From Linepithema humile (taxonomy: Eukaryota > Arthropoda > Insecta > Hymenoptera > Formicidae): 64,000 bases of DNA. Below, in pieces: positions 25,750 through 35,700 of the stretch. Under the pieces are notes generated by a model. That model had not been told where the DNA came from, searched no databases, and saw only the letters and a list, made by a program, of their open reading frames with translations. The DNA lies in assembly GCF_040581485.1 (NCBI RefSeq), contig NC_090129.1:62001-126000 (forward strand), in the 5' to 3' direction. The translations under genes and the position numbers were made by a program. Numbering within the stretch: position 1 is the stretch's first letter; each line of letters opens with the position of its first letter.

Positions 25750-27111
25750 TTACTGTACATTATTAATATCTGTTTTAATTTTCTTCGTTGCTGGCTCCTC
25801 GCCTTTCATCACATTTCCTTTCAAGAAAAATGATACTCGGACCATTTCTTTATTCGGTGAAACATCCCTAATATTATGTATACTGACGATAGAATCAGCA
25901 GACAGCATATAACCAAGACTTTGCTCAACCAACATTCTTCCAAGTCTGCAAACATCATCTCCTTTATTTCCTTTTACAAAACAATATACATGGAATATAG
26001 GCGGCTTAGAGCAAACTTTTTTTAGCTCTTCTTCCATAAACCAATCAGGCAGTATATCCAAAAATTCAACAGCTGATGCTGGTAAGTTCATTATTATATG
26101 TTCAGTACCTGGTAAATCTTGAACACGTCTAGATAAGATATTATCTTTAACAATATTTCTCAAAAAATATCTACCATCCATATTAAAAGCTTGAAAATTA
26201 TTTTTCACTTTGTTAATAGCAGCATTCCTCTGAAGCCACTTGTAAGACTCAGGGTTTAGATCATTAGCAAATACTTGGACTTTTTTACGTGCAGCAGGGA
26301 TAGCGAAAGGTCCCACTCCTGCAAACACGTCATATAGAACGTCATCTTGCATCATGAATGTTGTCATTTGCGTATGTTCGGTAGATAAACGTGAATTCCA
26401 ATAAACTTGTGCAAAGTCAAACTGATATGTACAGCCATGTTCTTTCGCAGTTGTTATTGTATTTCTTTCACCAGCCAGGATTTCCATAGCAAAATATCGA
26501 AACGTTGTATCAATTGTATTAATTTTATTTACTACTGTTCGTGCACTTGCAGTTTTATCTAGAAATACTTGACCAATAATAGTTTTATATGGTAAATGTA
26601 CATCACGTAGATTCAATTGTATAATATGTCCTACTAAACTGTACGCTGTAGGAGCTGGAATATCTTCTGGTAAAATAGATTTTAATATCTCATCACGACG
26701 AAAATTATCATACTTGATTGTAACACTCGTTGTACAAAAATGTTCATAATGATCTGCCAGCAATTTTCTATCATTCTCTGTGATATCTTCAAGCTTTGTA
26801 ACAACATTTGGATTTAAGTGAACAAGAACTTGATCTTTGCTTTCCTTTTGAATCGGTTTAAAGTTACAAATCTTTAACAGATATTTCTTCAAAACATGCA
26901 TGTTTTTTGTGACTGCAATATCACATAACAATGTTGGTATATTCACGACTGTTGTAAATGCATCACGATCCAGACATGTCATTCCACGGACCGATACCGG
27001 AGGAACCAGCAAGGAAGTCATAGTAGTAGTTGTATAAAAGCTGTACTGGTTTTTCAAACTAGAACGTTGTAGCACATGGAGGAATCTGCCAATCGCCATA
27101 TACAGGATCAT
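25750..27111 (-). CDS. TRMT5: tRNA (guanine-37-N1)-methyltransferase
   Basis: Trm5 methylates N1 of G37 next to the anticodon, using S-adenosylmethionine, and prevents frameshifting. A single uninterrupted frame of 453 residues starts at the ATG at 27111; the open frame continues a few codons upstream but without an earlier ATG. Diagnostic motifs are YWNSRLSTEH, the SAM-binding motif DVFAGVGPFAIPA, the acidic loop NDLNPESYKWL and the NLPASAVEFLD catalytic region. The basic, hydroxylated N-terminus could allow some mitochondrial import, as in other animals. An acceptor-like TTGTGCAG 3 nt before the ATG suggests a non-coding first exon upstream. It is intronless within the coding part, unlike its neighbours. 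Confidence 0.95.
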   Translation of the reverse strand: MILYMAIGRFLHVLQRSSLKNQYSFYTTTTMTSLLVPPVSVRGMTCLDRDAFTTVVNIPTLLCDIAVTKNMHVLKKYLLKICNFKPIQKESKDQVLVHLNPNVVTKLEDITENDRKLLADHYEHFCTTSVTIKYDNFRRDEILKSILPEDIPAPTAYSLVGHIIQLNLRDVHLPYKTIIGQVFLDKTASARTVVNKINTIDTTFRYFAMEILAGERNTITTAKEHGCTYQFDFAQVYWNSRLSTEHTQMTTFMMQDDVLYDVFAGVGPFAIPAARKKVQVFANDLNPESYKWLQRNAAINKVKNNFQAFNMDGRYFLRNIVKDNILSRRVQDLPGTEHIIMNLPASAVEFLDILPDWFMEEELKKVCSKPPIFHVYCFVKGNKGDDVCRLGRMLVEQSLGYMLSADSIVSIHNIRDVSPNKEMVRVSFFLKGNVMKGEEPATKKIKTDINNVQ

Positions 27112-27300
27112 ACACTGCACAACAATACAAATGTTTCACAATAATAACTGTTTTAATCGTTGTATTTAATAAACCGTTGCAATAAACCAGTACAGAAATC
27201 GCATAGAGACGAATAAATGTTTTTTTTTAGAGATTATGTTAGATTGAGTTTTATGGTCGCTCGTAAGAGATAATAATAAGAGAGAAAATAGAATAAATAT

Positions 27301-27315
27301 TATATTTACCCGATT
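27301..27315 (-). promoter_or_regulatory. Candidate donor of a shared non-coding first exon
   Basis: The minus strand reads CAATCGG|GTAAATA with GT at 27309-27308. It could splice to the acceptor just before the TRMT5 ATG (27115), or skip TRMT5 and splice to the acceptor before the RBIS ATG (25724). Confidence 0.35.
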
Positions 27316-27520
27316 GTTCACAAGAAAATAGAAAATCCAATGTCTAATACGGTGTTTTATTTAAATATGCAACATAAGTTGAGAAGAAACAAATGTGAAA
27401 CACATTAAAAATATATAGAAATAAACGAGTTGAATCCGAAATATGATTTTGGAGATCTCATGTGACTTCATGTAGAAAATGGGTGCATTCAGTACTACAA
27501 ACGTTCAACGAGCGGTTGAG

Positions 27521-27600
27521 TAGCAATCGAATGTGATTGGTTTTTACCTTTGAAACCTTTGGTGGATTCAAAAATAATAACCAATCACATTCGACTGCTA
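27521..27600. repeat. 80-bp palindromic repeat
   Basis: TAGCAATCGAATGTGATTGG at the left is mirrored by CCAATCACATTCGACTGCTA at the right, with an unrelated spacer. It marks the left edge of a dense cluster of short inverted-repeat elements. Confidence 0.7.
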
Positions 27601-27943
27601 CTTAGGCTGCGTTCCAAAATTTACCGCCTGTACTGGAAATTTATAGTTTATGTCACGTATACTGTAGATTTTTAGTACTGACAGTGAATTTCTGAACGCA
27701 TTCTTAAGGCCAATGTCCACGATGTTAGAAATCGGTATGTTCCGAGAAACATATAGCCAATAAAATTGCCGTTTTTCCATAAAAAATGCAAATTGATTGG
27801 TTAGGGCCTATCCAGACAAACTTGCATAATCACATAAACATATGCATAAGGAAATTGATTGGACGGATCGGATTTCTCACCAGAATTTTAGTGAATTTTT
27901 GATCCTGCTATTTCTTCCGATCGGAACGCGTATTTCTGTCTGT

Positions 27944-28219
27944 TTAGAACATCCGGAACTGTCTGGAACGATCGATCGTTTGCATTTCCACAATCAAATT
28001 GTTACTTGCACCTTGTAAACGCCTCATTTCTTGTGTAAATATTGGCCGTACCCAGTATTTTCGCTGCATTCTGATATTTTCTTGCTTTTGCAATAAAATA
28101 ATATAACTTAAATACAACTTTCGCACTCTCTCAAATACCGATACAGCATACCAAGTTGGCAAATTTTTCACTGTTTGCAGTATTTTTAATATGATTAATA
28201 AAACTGTTTTTTCATCCAT
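27944..28219 (-). pseudogene. Harbinger transposase N-terminal fragment
   Basis: A 91-residue open frame ends in RKYWVRPIFTQEMRRLQGAS followed by NNLIVEM, which matches the region before the catalytic domain of PIF/Harbinger (HARBI1-like) nucleases. The frame stops after SRQFRMF, so the DDE domain is absent. It is best read as the remnant of an internally deleted transposon, not a host gene. Confidence 0.7.
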
Positions 28220-28318
28220 CTCTATGAATTTAGGATATTTTTAGTCGCATTGAGATTAAAACTGTCTAATATAAAACTGTCTGTTACAAAATATAGTTTA
28301 CGTTTTTTCACACATGTG

Positions 28319-28603
28319 TCCGTTCCGTTCCGTAAAAAATTTCTCTACCAGTCCCATGTAGCAAAAACGAAACGGAAATATAGTTACAAAATATATTTCA
28401 CTCTAATAATTCAGTATTTTTAAGTACTCATAACAATGTAATTTGCAAGAAAATTGTAGAAATTATGTATATAATTGCTTCAACCACATTTAAATAACGA
28501 AATATTAACGTAATTAAGTACATTTACCTGCGATCAAGGCGACATTTCGTTCCGTTTTTGCTACATGGGACTGGTAGAGAAATTTTTTACGGAACGGAAC
28601 GTG
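28319..28603. repeat. Palindromic MITE with 55-60 bp arms
   Basis: The left arm contains CGTTCCGTTCCGTAAAAAAT and CAGTCCCATGTAGCAAAAAC. Both return inverted at about 28540-28603. The loop is AT-rich. It is nested inside the Harbinger-related element. Confidence 0.8.
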
Positions 28604-28675
28604 AGCGGAACATTCAATTCTAGTGAGAAATCCGATCCGTCATTCCGATCCGTGCTCAATGGGACTGCACCCTTA

Positions 28676-28831
28676 AGGCGGGAGCACAGACTTTTGCATA
28701 AAGCATAACGCATAAGCATAAGGAAATTGATTGGTCCGTTTCCTTATGCATTTGCTTATGCTTATATATAGACCAATCAATTTCCTTATGCTTATGCGTT
28801 ATGCTTTATGTAAAAGTCTGTGCTCCGGCCT
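28676..28831. mobile_element. 156-bp Tourist-like MITE with TTA target sites
   Basis: Terminal inverted repeats begin AGGCGGGAGCACAGACTTTT (left) and AGGCCGGAGCACAGACTTTT (inverse of right). Arms are about 60 bp. TTA flanks both ends (28673-28675 and 28832-28834), the PIF/Harbinger signature. Confidence 0.88.
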
Positions 28832-28873
28832 TTATGGACCAATAAATTTTCTTATGCATATGTTTATGCGACT

Positions 28874-29050
28874 AAGGGCCACTTTTTCCAACGTCGGTTA
28901 ACTTTAACCGACTGGTAACTTTTCAGAATAGCCAACTAAAAACTCGAAACTTGTATATACATATACATATACAAATTTCGAGTTTTTAGTTGGCTATTCT
29001 GAAAAGTTACCAGTCGGTTAAAGTTAACCAACGTTGGAAAAAGTGGCCCT
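28874..29050. mobile_element. 177-bp palindromic MITE
   Basis: AGGGCCACTTTTTCCAACGT at the left is mirrored at the right. Arms of about 75 bp are nearly identical, around a short TATACATA-type loop. The target-site duplication is not clear. Confidence 0.85.
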
Positions 29051-29053
29051 ATA

Positions 29054-29478
29054 GGTGTTTACGATAATTCAAGTTCGAGTTAGTTTCACTAGGACCGAAA
29101 AATGAGATAGACATAACCATCTAGAACCTTTATGATTTATGACAACTCGACGCTGTCTTGTATTGCTTGAGTTAAATTAATTGAATTTGTTGAGTTTATA
29201 GAGCAAATTTTATTGTAATAAAAAAATGTCAACTGCAAATCAGTCTATGAAAGAAACAAATAATGTTGGTTTGTATGTTGGTATACCTCTTTAATAGATA
29301 TAATTATATATATATGTATATAATTATATTTATTAAACTCAACAAATTCAATGAATTTAACTCAAGCAATACAAGACAGCGTCGAGTTGTCATGAATCAT
29401 AAAGGTTCTAGATGGTTATGTATATCTCATTTTTCGGTTCTAGTGAAACTAACTCGAACTTGAATTATCGTAAACACC
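29054..29478. mobile_element. 425-bp foldback MITE
   Basis: GGTGTTTACGATAATTCAAG at the left is mirrored by CTTGAATTATCGTAAACACC at the right, with arms of about 150 bp and an AT-rich centre. No coding potential. Confidence 0.85.
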
Positions 29479-29507
29479 CAATACAAGTTTGCCTGGATAA
29501 GCACTTA

Positions 29508-30419
29508 AGCCTTGTGTCCACGATGCTAGAACTCGGTCCGAGATCTCAGACCGAAGGAAAGTTACTAGAACTCGGATCATGTACACACTGAACTTGGATG
29601 CAAAACTCGAATAAGAAGCTCGAACGAAAAAATGCGTTGCGTCCCATTTTTCGGTACGAGTTATTGCGAGTTATTAGATTTTACTAGTTTCTTTTACTAT
29701 CTGTCAAGACAAAATATAAGATACTTATAGTGATACGAGATACTGTGAACAATATAAATAATATTTTAGTAAGTAATTATAAAATTGAAAAAATAAGAGA
29801 AATATAATTCTTAAATAAAATAAATTAATAAGATTAATAATTAATAAGATTTACATAAGTAGTTATTATTAGTTTTAATGCAGATTAAATTAGACATTAA
29901 AAATATATTATAACCTATATATACATATTATTTTTCAAGAAAAGTATAATAATATATAAAATTAATTTTCAGAAAAAACTTCTTTTGTAATAAAAAATGG
30001 ATAATAAGGAAAATGTTAAAATTTTATTAATGTTATATCAACAACATTCTTGTTTATATGTTACAAAAAGTGTTGATTATCATAATTGTATAAAACGAGA
30101 TCAAGCTTTACAGATAATCTGTAATCAGTACAAAGAATTAACAGGACAACCACTAACAACTAAAATTGCAAAAAAAAATTAATAATTTAAGATCACAATA
30201 TCTGGACCATCTAAATAAAATAAAACATTCGAAATCAAGCGGTGCATCACTTGATGATATCTATAAACCAACTTGGCAATATAACATAGATCAGAAAATC
30301 ATCGTAAAGAATCGTAACTCGATTACAACGCTAACTATATTCAGCCAAGTATAAATATTATTGTTCGAGGACTCGGACCGAAATCTCGGACCGAGTTCTA
30401 GTATCGTGGACACAAGGCT
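29508..30419 (+). mobile_element. Harbinger-type element, copy 1, with MADF gene remnant
   Basis: Terminal inverted repeats begin AGCCTTGTGTCCACGAT and extend about 50 bp (CTAGAACTCGG and GAGATCTC blocks). Length is 912 bp, and TTA flanks both ends (29505-29507 and 30420-30422). It carries only the accessory MADF/Myb-like protein of Harbinger transposons; the DDE transposase is absent. Confidence 0.88.
29997..30354 (+). pseudogene. MADF-domain protein of a Harbinger transposon, frameshifted
   Basis: The frame starts MDNKENVKILLMLYQQHSC and continues through DQALQIICNQYKELTG, a typical MADF DNA-binding fold. An A-tract of nine bases near 30170 stops it after 61 codons; a run of eight would keep the frame into INNLRSQYLDHLNKIKH. 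After YKPTW a short deletion relative to copy 2 removes the LFEDMSFL part. Harbinger elements use such a protein to direct their transposase to the ends. Confidence 0.8.
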
Positions 30420-30422
30420 TTA

Positions 30423-30572
30423 GGCCGGTTCTACAATAAGTTGCAAATACTCCGTCGCCAGTCGCGAATGCTCCGTCTTACTAAAAATAACTAGAAATAG
30501 CGCTTTCCAATTAGTAGTTGCCATCCTTTGCGAACGGCGACGGGGCATTTGCAACTTATTGTAGAACCAGCT
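30423..30572. mobile_element. 150-bp MITE between two Harbinger copies
   Basis: GGTTCTACAATAAGTTGCAA near the left end is mirrored by TTGCAACTTATTGTAGAACC at the right, and GTCGCC blocks pair inside. It abuts copy 1 and copy 2 with exactly one TTA on each side (30420-30422 and 30573-30575). Confidence 0.85.
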
Positions 30573-30710
30573 TTAAGCCTTGTATCCACGATACTAGAAC
30601 TCAATCCGAGATCTTTGTCCGAGTTCTCGAACAATAATATTTATACTTGGCTGAATATAGTTAGCGTTGTAATCGAGTTACGATTCTTTACGATGATTTT
30701 CTGATCTATG

Positions 30711-31021
30711 TTATAGAAAACTCATATCTTCAAACAACCACCAAGTTGGTTTATAGATATCATCAAGTGATGCACCGCTTGATTTCGAATGTTTTATTTT
30801 ATTTAGATGGTCCAGATATTGTGATCTTAAATTATTAATTTTTTTTTTGCAATTTTAGTTGTTAGTGGTTGTCCTGTTAATTCTTTGTACTGATTACAGA
30901 TTATCTGTAAAGCTTGATCTCGTTTCATACGATTATGATAATCAACACTTTTTGTAACATATAAACAAGGATGTTGTTGATATAACATTAATAAAATTTT
31001 AACATTTTCCTTATTATCCAT
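30711..31021 (-). pseudogene. MADF-domain protein, copy 2, frameshifted
   Basis: Nearly identical to copy 1 at the start (MDNKENVKILLMLYQQHPC). The A-tract here has ten bases and shifts the frame differently from copy 1. Past the tract another frame continues to KPTWWLFEDMSFL and a stop at 30711, a fuller MADF C-terminal part than in copy 1. Confidence 0.8.
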
Positions 31022-31420
31022 TTTTTATTATAAAAGAAGTTTTAACTGAAAATCAATTTTATATATTATTATATTTTTCTTGAAAAATATGTATATATAG
31101 GTTATAATATATTTTTAATGTCTAATTTAATCTGCATTAAAACTAATAATAACTACTTATGTAAATCTTATTAATCTTATTAATCTTATTTTATTTAAGA
31201 ATTATATTTCTCTTATTTTTTCAATTCTATAATTACTTACTAAAATATTATTTATATTGTTCACAGTATCTTGTATCACTATAAGTATCTTATATTTTGT
31301 CTTGACAAATAGTAAAAGAAACTAGTAAAATCTAATAACTTGCAATAACTCGTACCGAAAAATGGGACGCAACGCATTTTTTCGTTTGAGCTTCTTATTC
31401 GAGTTTTGCATCCAAATTCA

Positions 31421-31569
31421 TAGCGTTTTCGATTATACAGGATTTGAACGACCCAGGGTTGGTTAATGACGTCATTGCAACCTCTTTACCAATGAAAGAC
31501 TTGCATTTATAGTAAAATAGTGATTGATCAACCCTGGGTCGTTCAAATCCTGTATAATCGAAAACGCTA
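31421..31569. mobile_element. 149-bp Harbinger-type MITE nested in copy 2
   Basis: Same family and exactly the same length as the element at 15854-16002. TCA is present on both sides (31418-31420 and 31570-31572). The corresponding place in copy 1 has a single TCA, so the empty site is preserved for direct comparison. Confidence 0.92.
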
Positions 31570-31722
31570 TCAGTGTGTACATGATCCGAGTTCTAGTAAC
31601 TTTCCCTCAGTCCGAGATCTCGGACCGCGTTCTAGTATCGTGGACACAAGGCTTTATAAACTTAAGTTTATGTGGATATGCCCTTGGCGTAGTAAAGTAA
31701 TTCCATAAACGTAATAAGTATA

Positions 31723-31910
31723 TAGCTTTTTCGATTAAACGGATTTTGATTTATCGCGGATCAATTAATCACTATTTTATTATGAATTCAAGTCCTTTAT
31801 TGGCGGAGATCATGCAATCATATCTCCGCGAATAAAGGACTTGAATTCATAGTAAAATAGTGATTAATTGATTCAGAATAAATCGAACACTCGTCAATCG
31901 AAAATCGCTA
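31723..31910. repeat. Diverged relative of the 149-bp MITE
   Basis: Ends TAGCTTTTTCGATTA and TAATCGAAAAGC-like resemble those of the 149-bp family. The centre is a long palindrome (AAGTCCTTTATTGGCGGAGA and its inverse). The 3-bp flanks (ATA and TTA) do not match exactly. It lies about 135 bp upstream of the RING-ligase start codon. Confidence 0.65.
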
Positions 31911-31967
31911 TTACTACGTCTATGGCATTTATGGTAATTTCGAAACAGCTATGACAGTGTATTGTTG

Positions 31968-31975
31968 TGACGTCA
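31968..31975 (+). promoter_or_regulatory. CRE palindrome in the RING-ligase promoter
   Basis: TGACGTCA, the binding site of CREB/ATF bZIP proteins, lies 71 bp before the ATG in a short GC-richer stretch. It is a plausible core-promoter-proximal element. Confidence 0.45.
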
Positions 31976-32046
31976 TGTTGGCCATACTGCCAGTAAAACG
32001 GAACATAGTCGAAGAAAGGTAAGAGACACGTCCAGATACGTCAAAT

Positions 32047-32744
32047 ATGGCGGAAGCCGTTGTGGACGGGAGTCCGATGTCTCGATTTTTTTGCCACAAA
32101 TGCAGTGTCGAAATTGAGCGTTTGTTGCCAGTAAGTACTTAGCAACAACTTTTGTGACGATTACTTGCTCGTTTGCGTTGTTTTGTCATGTGCAACCTCG
32201 TAAACATGTCGTAAAGAAATGGTCATTCCGAAAGATTGTCACTTCGAATCACATGCGAAAGTCTCTCTCCCACCCCTGTGAAAAACAATTCTTTAATTTA
32301 TTCTTCGATTTTTTATACCGAGCGGCAAATCAGTACTGCAATATATATGCCAGTTGCGTAAATTGTGTAATTTTCCTACTGCTTTATCTTAATAATGTTG
32401 AAGATTTTGAAATCATATTGACAGCAATAATTATACAGAATAAATCGCATTTATGACGATCACTTGCTGTATAATTTTTAGTATAATACCTGCCACATGA
32501 TTGCATTTAAGATTCGTTTTTTACAATTGTTTCTCTTCAGTTCAACTCTATTATTTGTGCACGAATTACGTATCATAATTAACCTTTGAGACACGTACGC
32601 CTTTGCATCATTATTGCTGAATATATTTGTGTAGTAATACAATTGAATTGCTTTATAAACAGAGTTGCTAAATTCCAAAATGTTATGTCACAATTGTGAA
32701 ATGAAATGAAATGTTTGTGTCTCGATATACTGACAACAAAATTG

Positions 32745-32787
<43 letters not shown>

Positions 32788-35700
32788 ATGTATGTGTGTG
32801 TGTGTGCGTGTGATACAATTAAAAGAAATAAATACAATTTTCTTGTAGTATGTATATATATGAAATTTACAATAAGACAAATATGTATCTTTTTATAAAT
32901 TCTTTGAAATTGCATCTTGCTGCTCTTGTAATTTTCCTTAGTTTTCATCTTTGTTACTTTCTTTAATGCATTAATTATATATCTATTTTAGGTTGAGAGT
33001 AGAAAGTACAACATAGTGCAGCTGTAAAGCTCACCTAAAACACGTCTATCTTTATGTTTTAAAGAAATTGGTAAAATTGATAGAGGAGAGTAGAAAGGAG
33101 TTTACAAAACTCTTATCTCTCTACAAAACATAAAGATGTTTAAAATCGTAATAAATTACATTTCTAATATCTCGCATACCTATTGTATGTTGGTTGTTTA
33201 CACAGTGTCAGGGTTATATTTGTATAAAAGTAGTTTCTTCTTTCATGTATTGGTTGTCATTGTCTTGTTACTCTGGTATGTACAATTTCTTTGTGTGACG
33301 GTGATGTGTAATGGTTTTACTATCGATGAGTCAATTGTATTTAAAACTATGAAATATTGAGATATTAATTAAGACAAAGATATTAACTATTTTATTTTAT
33401 ATTACTTTTAAAATATTAACATCATTATTACTTCATGAAAATATACAATATAATAAAAATACCTTTTTTTTTTATAAATTTTATGGTTAAATTGTTTAAT
33501 TGCTATGTATATTGCTCTTCCTCTCTCTTCCCTCTTCTCACCCCTCCCCCCTTTTTCTCTGTTGAGGGTAGATCTTGCAAGATGAGATATAACAGATTCA
33601 CATGGGTGATATTTTATTTAGAATTACACATGTCCACGATGTGCAAGCGGTTTTATCGAAGAGCTCGAAAGCAGCAGCAATGAGGGGAGTTCGGGCATGG
33701 ATGTAAACAGTGAAGATCTGAGTGATGTGGATGTTGATATCTTAGGATATAACGTAAGTAATTTAAATAAACCAAAGAATTGTTGATACAAAACATCTTA
33801 AAAATATGTAACTATTATGAACATTATCTTACTTGACAGTCTTCACATCGTTCTGATCGCGATCGTGACATAATAGAAATGATAATGGGACTTTCAAATA
33901 CATATACCAATCAACAGTCAAATGCCACTCAACAACCGGGTACAGGTAACCGAAATTATGTGCTTGGGAGTAGAAGAAGATCTAATTGGTCTCGTGCTCC
34001 TCAAGAGGGACGTCGTGCCGCCAGGTATAACTATGATTCTTTTTCTATTAATTCCAAATATGACAGCAATATAGTATATAGTGATGTAATTGTCAACTTT
34101 CAAAGATAATCGATAGACAGTTGGATTCATTCAAATATTTAACATCAAATTGAAGATGGTGTGTTTAACATCCTTCTTTTTCTTGACGTTATAGAAAATT
34201 GTAAAATGTAGACTGATCAGTTAAATAAATGATTGACAATTTAATATCTATCTGTGCAATCTTTGGATTTTCTCTGATTGTTCGAGTTTCTGTAATATTT
34301 GAATCTTCTCATTTCTCTTATGTTGTTACATGTGTCGTGCACTTTCGCATAAAAGATATTGTATGAAAATTTTGATAAATTATTAATTTGATTCTTTTAC
34401 TCCAAGCAATCGTAGAAGACAGGAGAGTCTACAGGTGCCTATAGAGAATTTCATACAAGATTTTATTCTCAATCTCTCGGGAGCAGCGAGCCTAGGCCAC
34501 TCGGTGGGACAAGATTCTCAACCATCTGTGTAAGATATTTTATATTACATAATTATTATTTGTGATATTTTAAACCATATAATTATATATAGAATAGGTA
34601 CATATTTCACGAGCATAAATAATAAATAGGTCAATGCTTGCAACACTTTACACATTCTTGAGATATATCTCAATAAGCAACATACAGTTTATTCAATTCT
34701 ATTATGTTGTGTTGTATTAATTTCTATATATGGATGTAAGTAGTAAAATATTTCCTATTCGTATCTGTCCGTACAATTTTTGGATTTTCTCTGATTGTTC
34801 GAGTTTCTATAATATATGAATCTTCTTCCCATTTCTCATGTTGTTACATGTGTTGTGCACTTTTACATAAAGCTGCTCGTAAATTATCATTTTAACATGC
34901 TCCTTCAACAGTGCTGGCTACAGTAAACATTCAAAAAATTTATTTATCCATGGGGCTACAAGTTATAAACAATTTGATTTAATTTTTAGTGTTACTAAAA
35001 TAAAACAAAATAATGTAGATTCAATATTAGACTGTTCTTGGGAAATCCTGGAGATTATGTTTGGGGTCGTGATGGATTAGATGCTATCGTTACCCAATTG
35101 TTGAATCAAATGGACGGTACTGGACCTCCACCTTTACCGCGCAAGCAGATTGACGAAATACCTACAACTACTATATCACAAAGCCAAGTTGGTCAGTATT
35201 TACAGTCAGTGTTAATGTTTAGTTTATTATTATATGCATTTTGATACTTTTTTTTCTGTCTTTATTTTTTAAGTTCTTATCAACTTGAGTACGGTGTACA
35301 CGACAACATTGTGTATACACAATTAAATAACAATTCAAATCGTTGATAAGGACTTGAAAGAATTGAACTAAGAGTTGTACTAAGCTCTCTTTCAGATATA
35401 TACAAATATATTTATTCCAATAATAGTGCATGTCATTTCTGTTATCTGTCATAATTATCACTTTTCCAAGTTTTTTAATCATATCAATTTAGTAATCACT
35501 TTTATTACTTTTCTTTATATAGATTGTAAATTACAATGTTCCGTTTGTTGGGAAGACTTCAAGCTATCTGAACCCGTTAGACAGTTACCTTGTCAACATG
35601 TTTATCACGCACCATGCATTGTACCCTGGTTGGAATTAGTAAGCTGAAGAATTTTCAAGTTTTATTAATAATGTGTGCATACATTAGCATTGAGATATAA

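Larger units (their letters stand above)
27862..28644. mobile_element. Non-autonomous Harbinger-related element
   Basis: Ends near GACGGATCGGATTTCTCAC (left) and its inverse (right, ending about 28644) enclose a transposase N-terminal fragment. A separate palindromic insertion lies at 28319-28603. Exact borders are uncertain because neighbouring repeats share motifs. Confidence 0.6.
30576..31653 (-). mobile_element. Harbinger-type element, copy 2, inverted, with nested MITE
   Basis: Same terminal repeats as copy 1 but opposite orientation, with TTA at both ends (30573-30575 and 31654-31656). At 1078 bp it includes a 149-bp MITE at 31421-31569. Without that MITE and its duplicated 3 bp it is about 926 bp, close to copy 1. 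Confidence 0.88.

Noticed and set aside
27112..27120. TRMT5 start at an upstream in-frame GTG (27120)
   Set aside because: There is no ATG there and it overlaps an acceptor-like site; the first ATG is at 27111.
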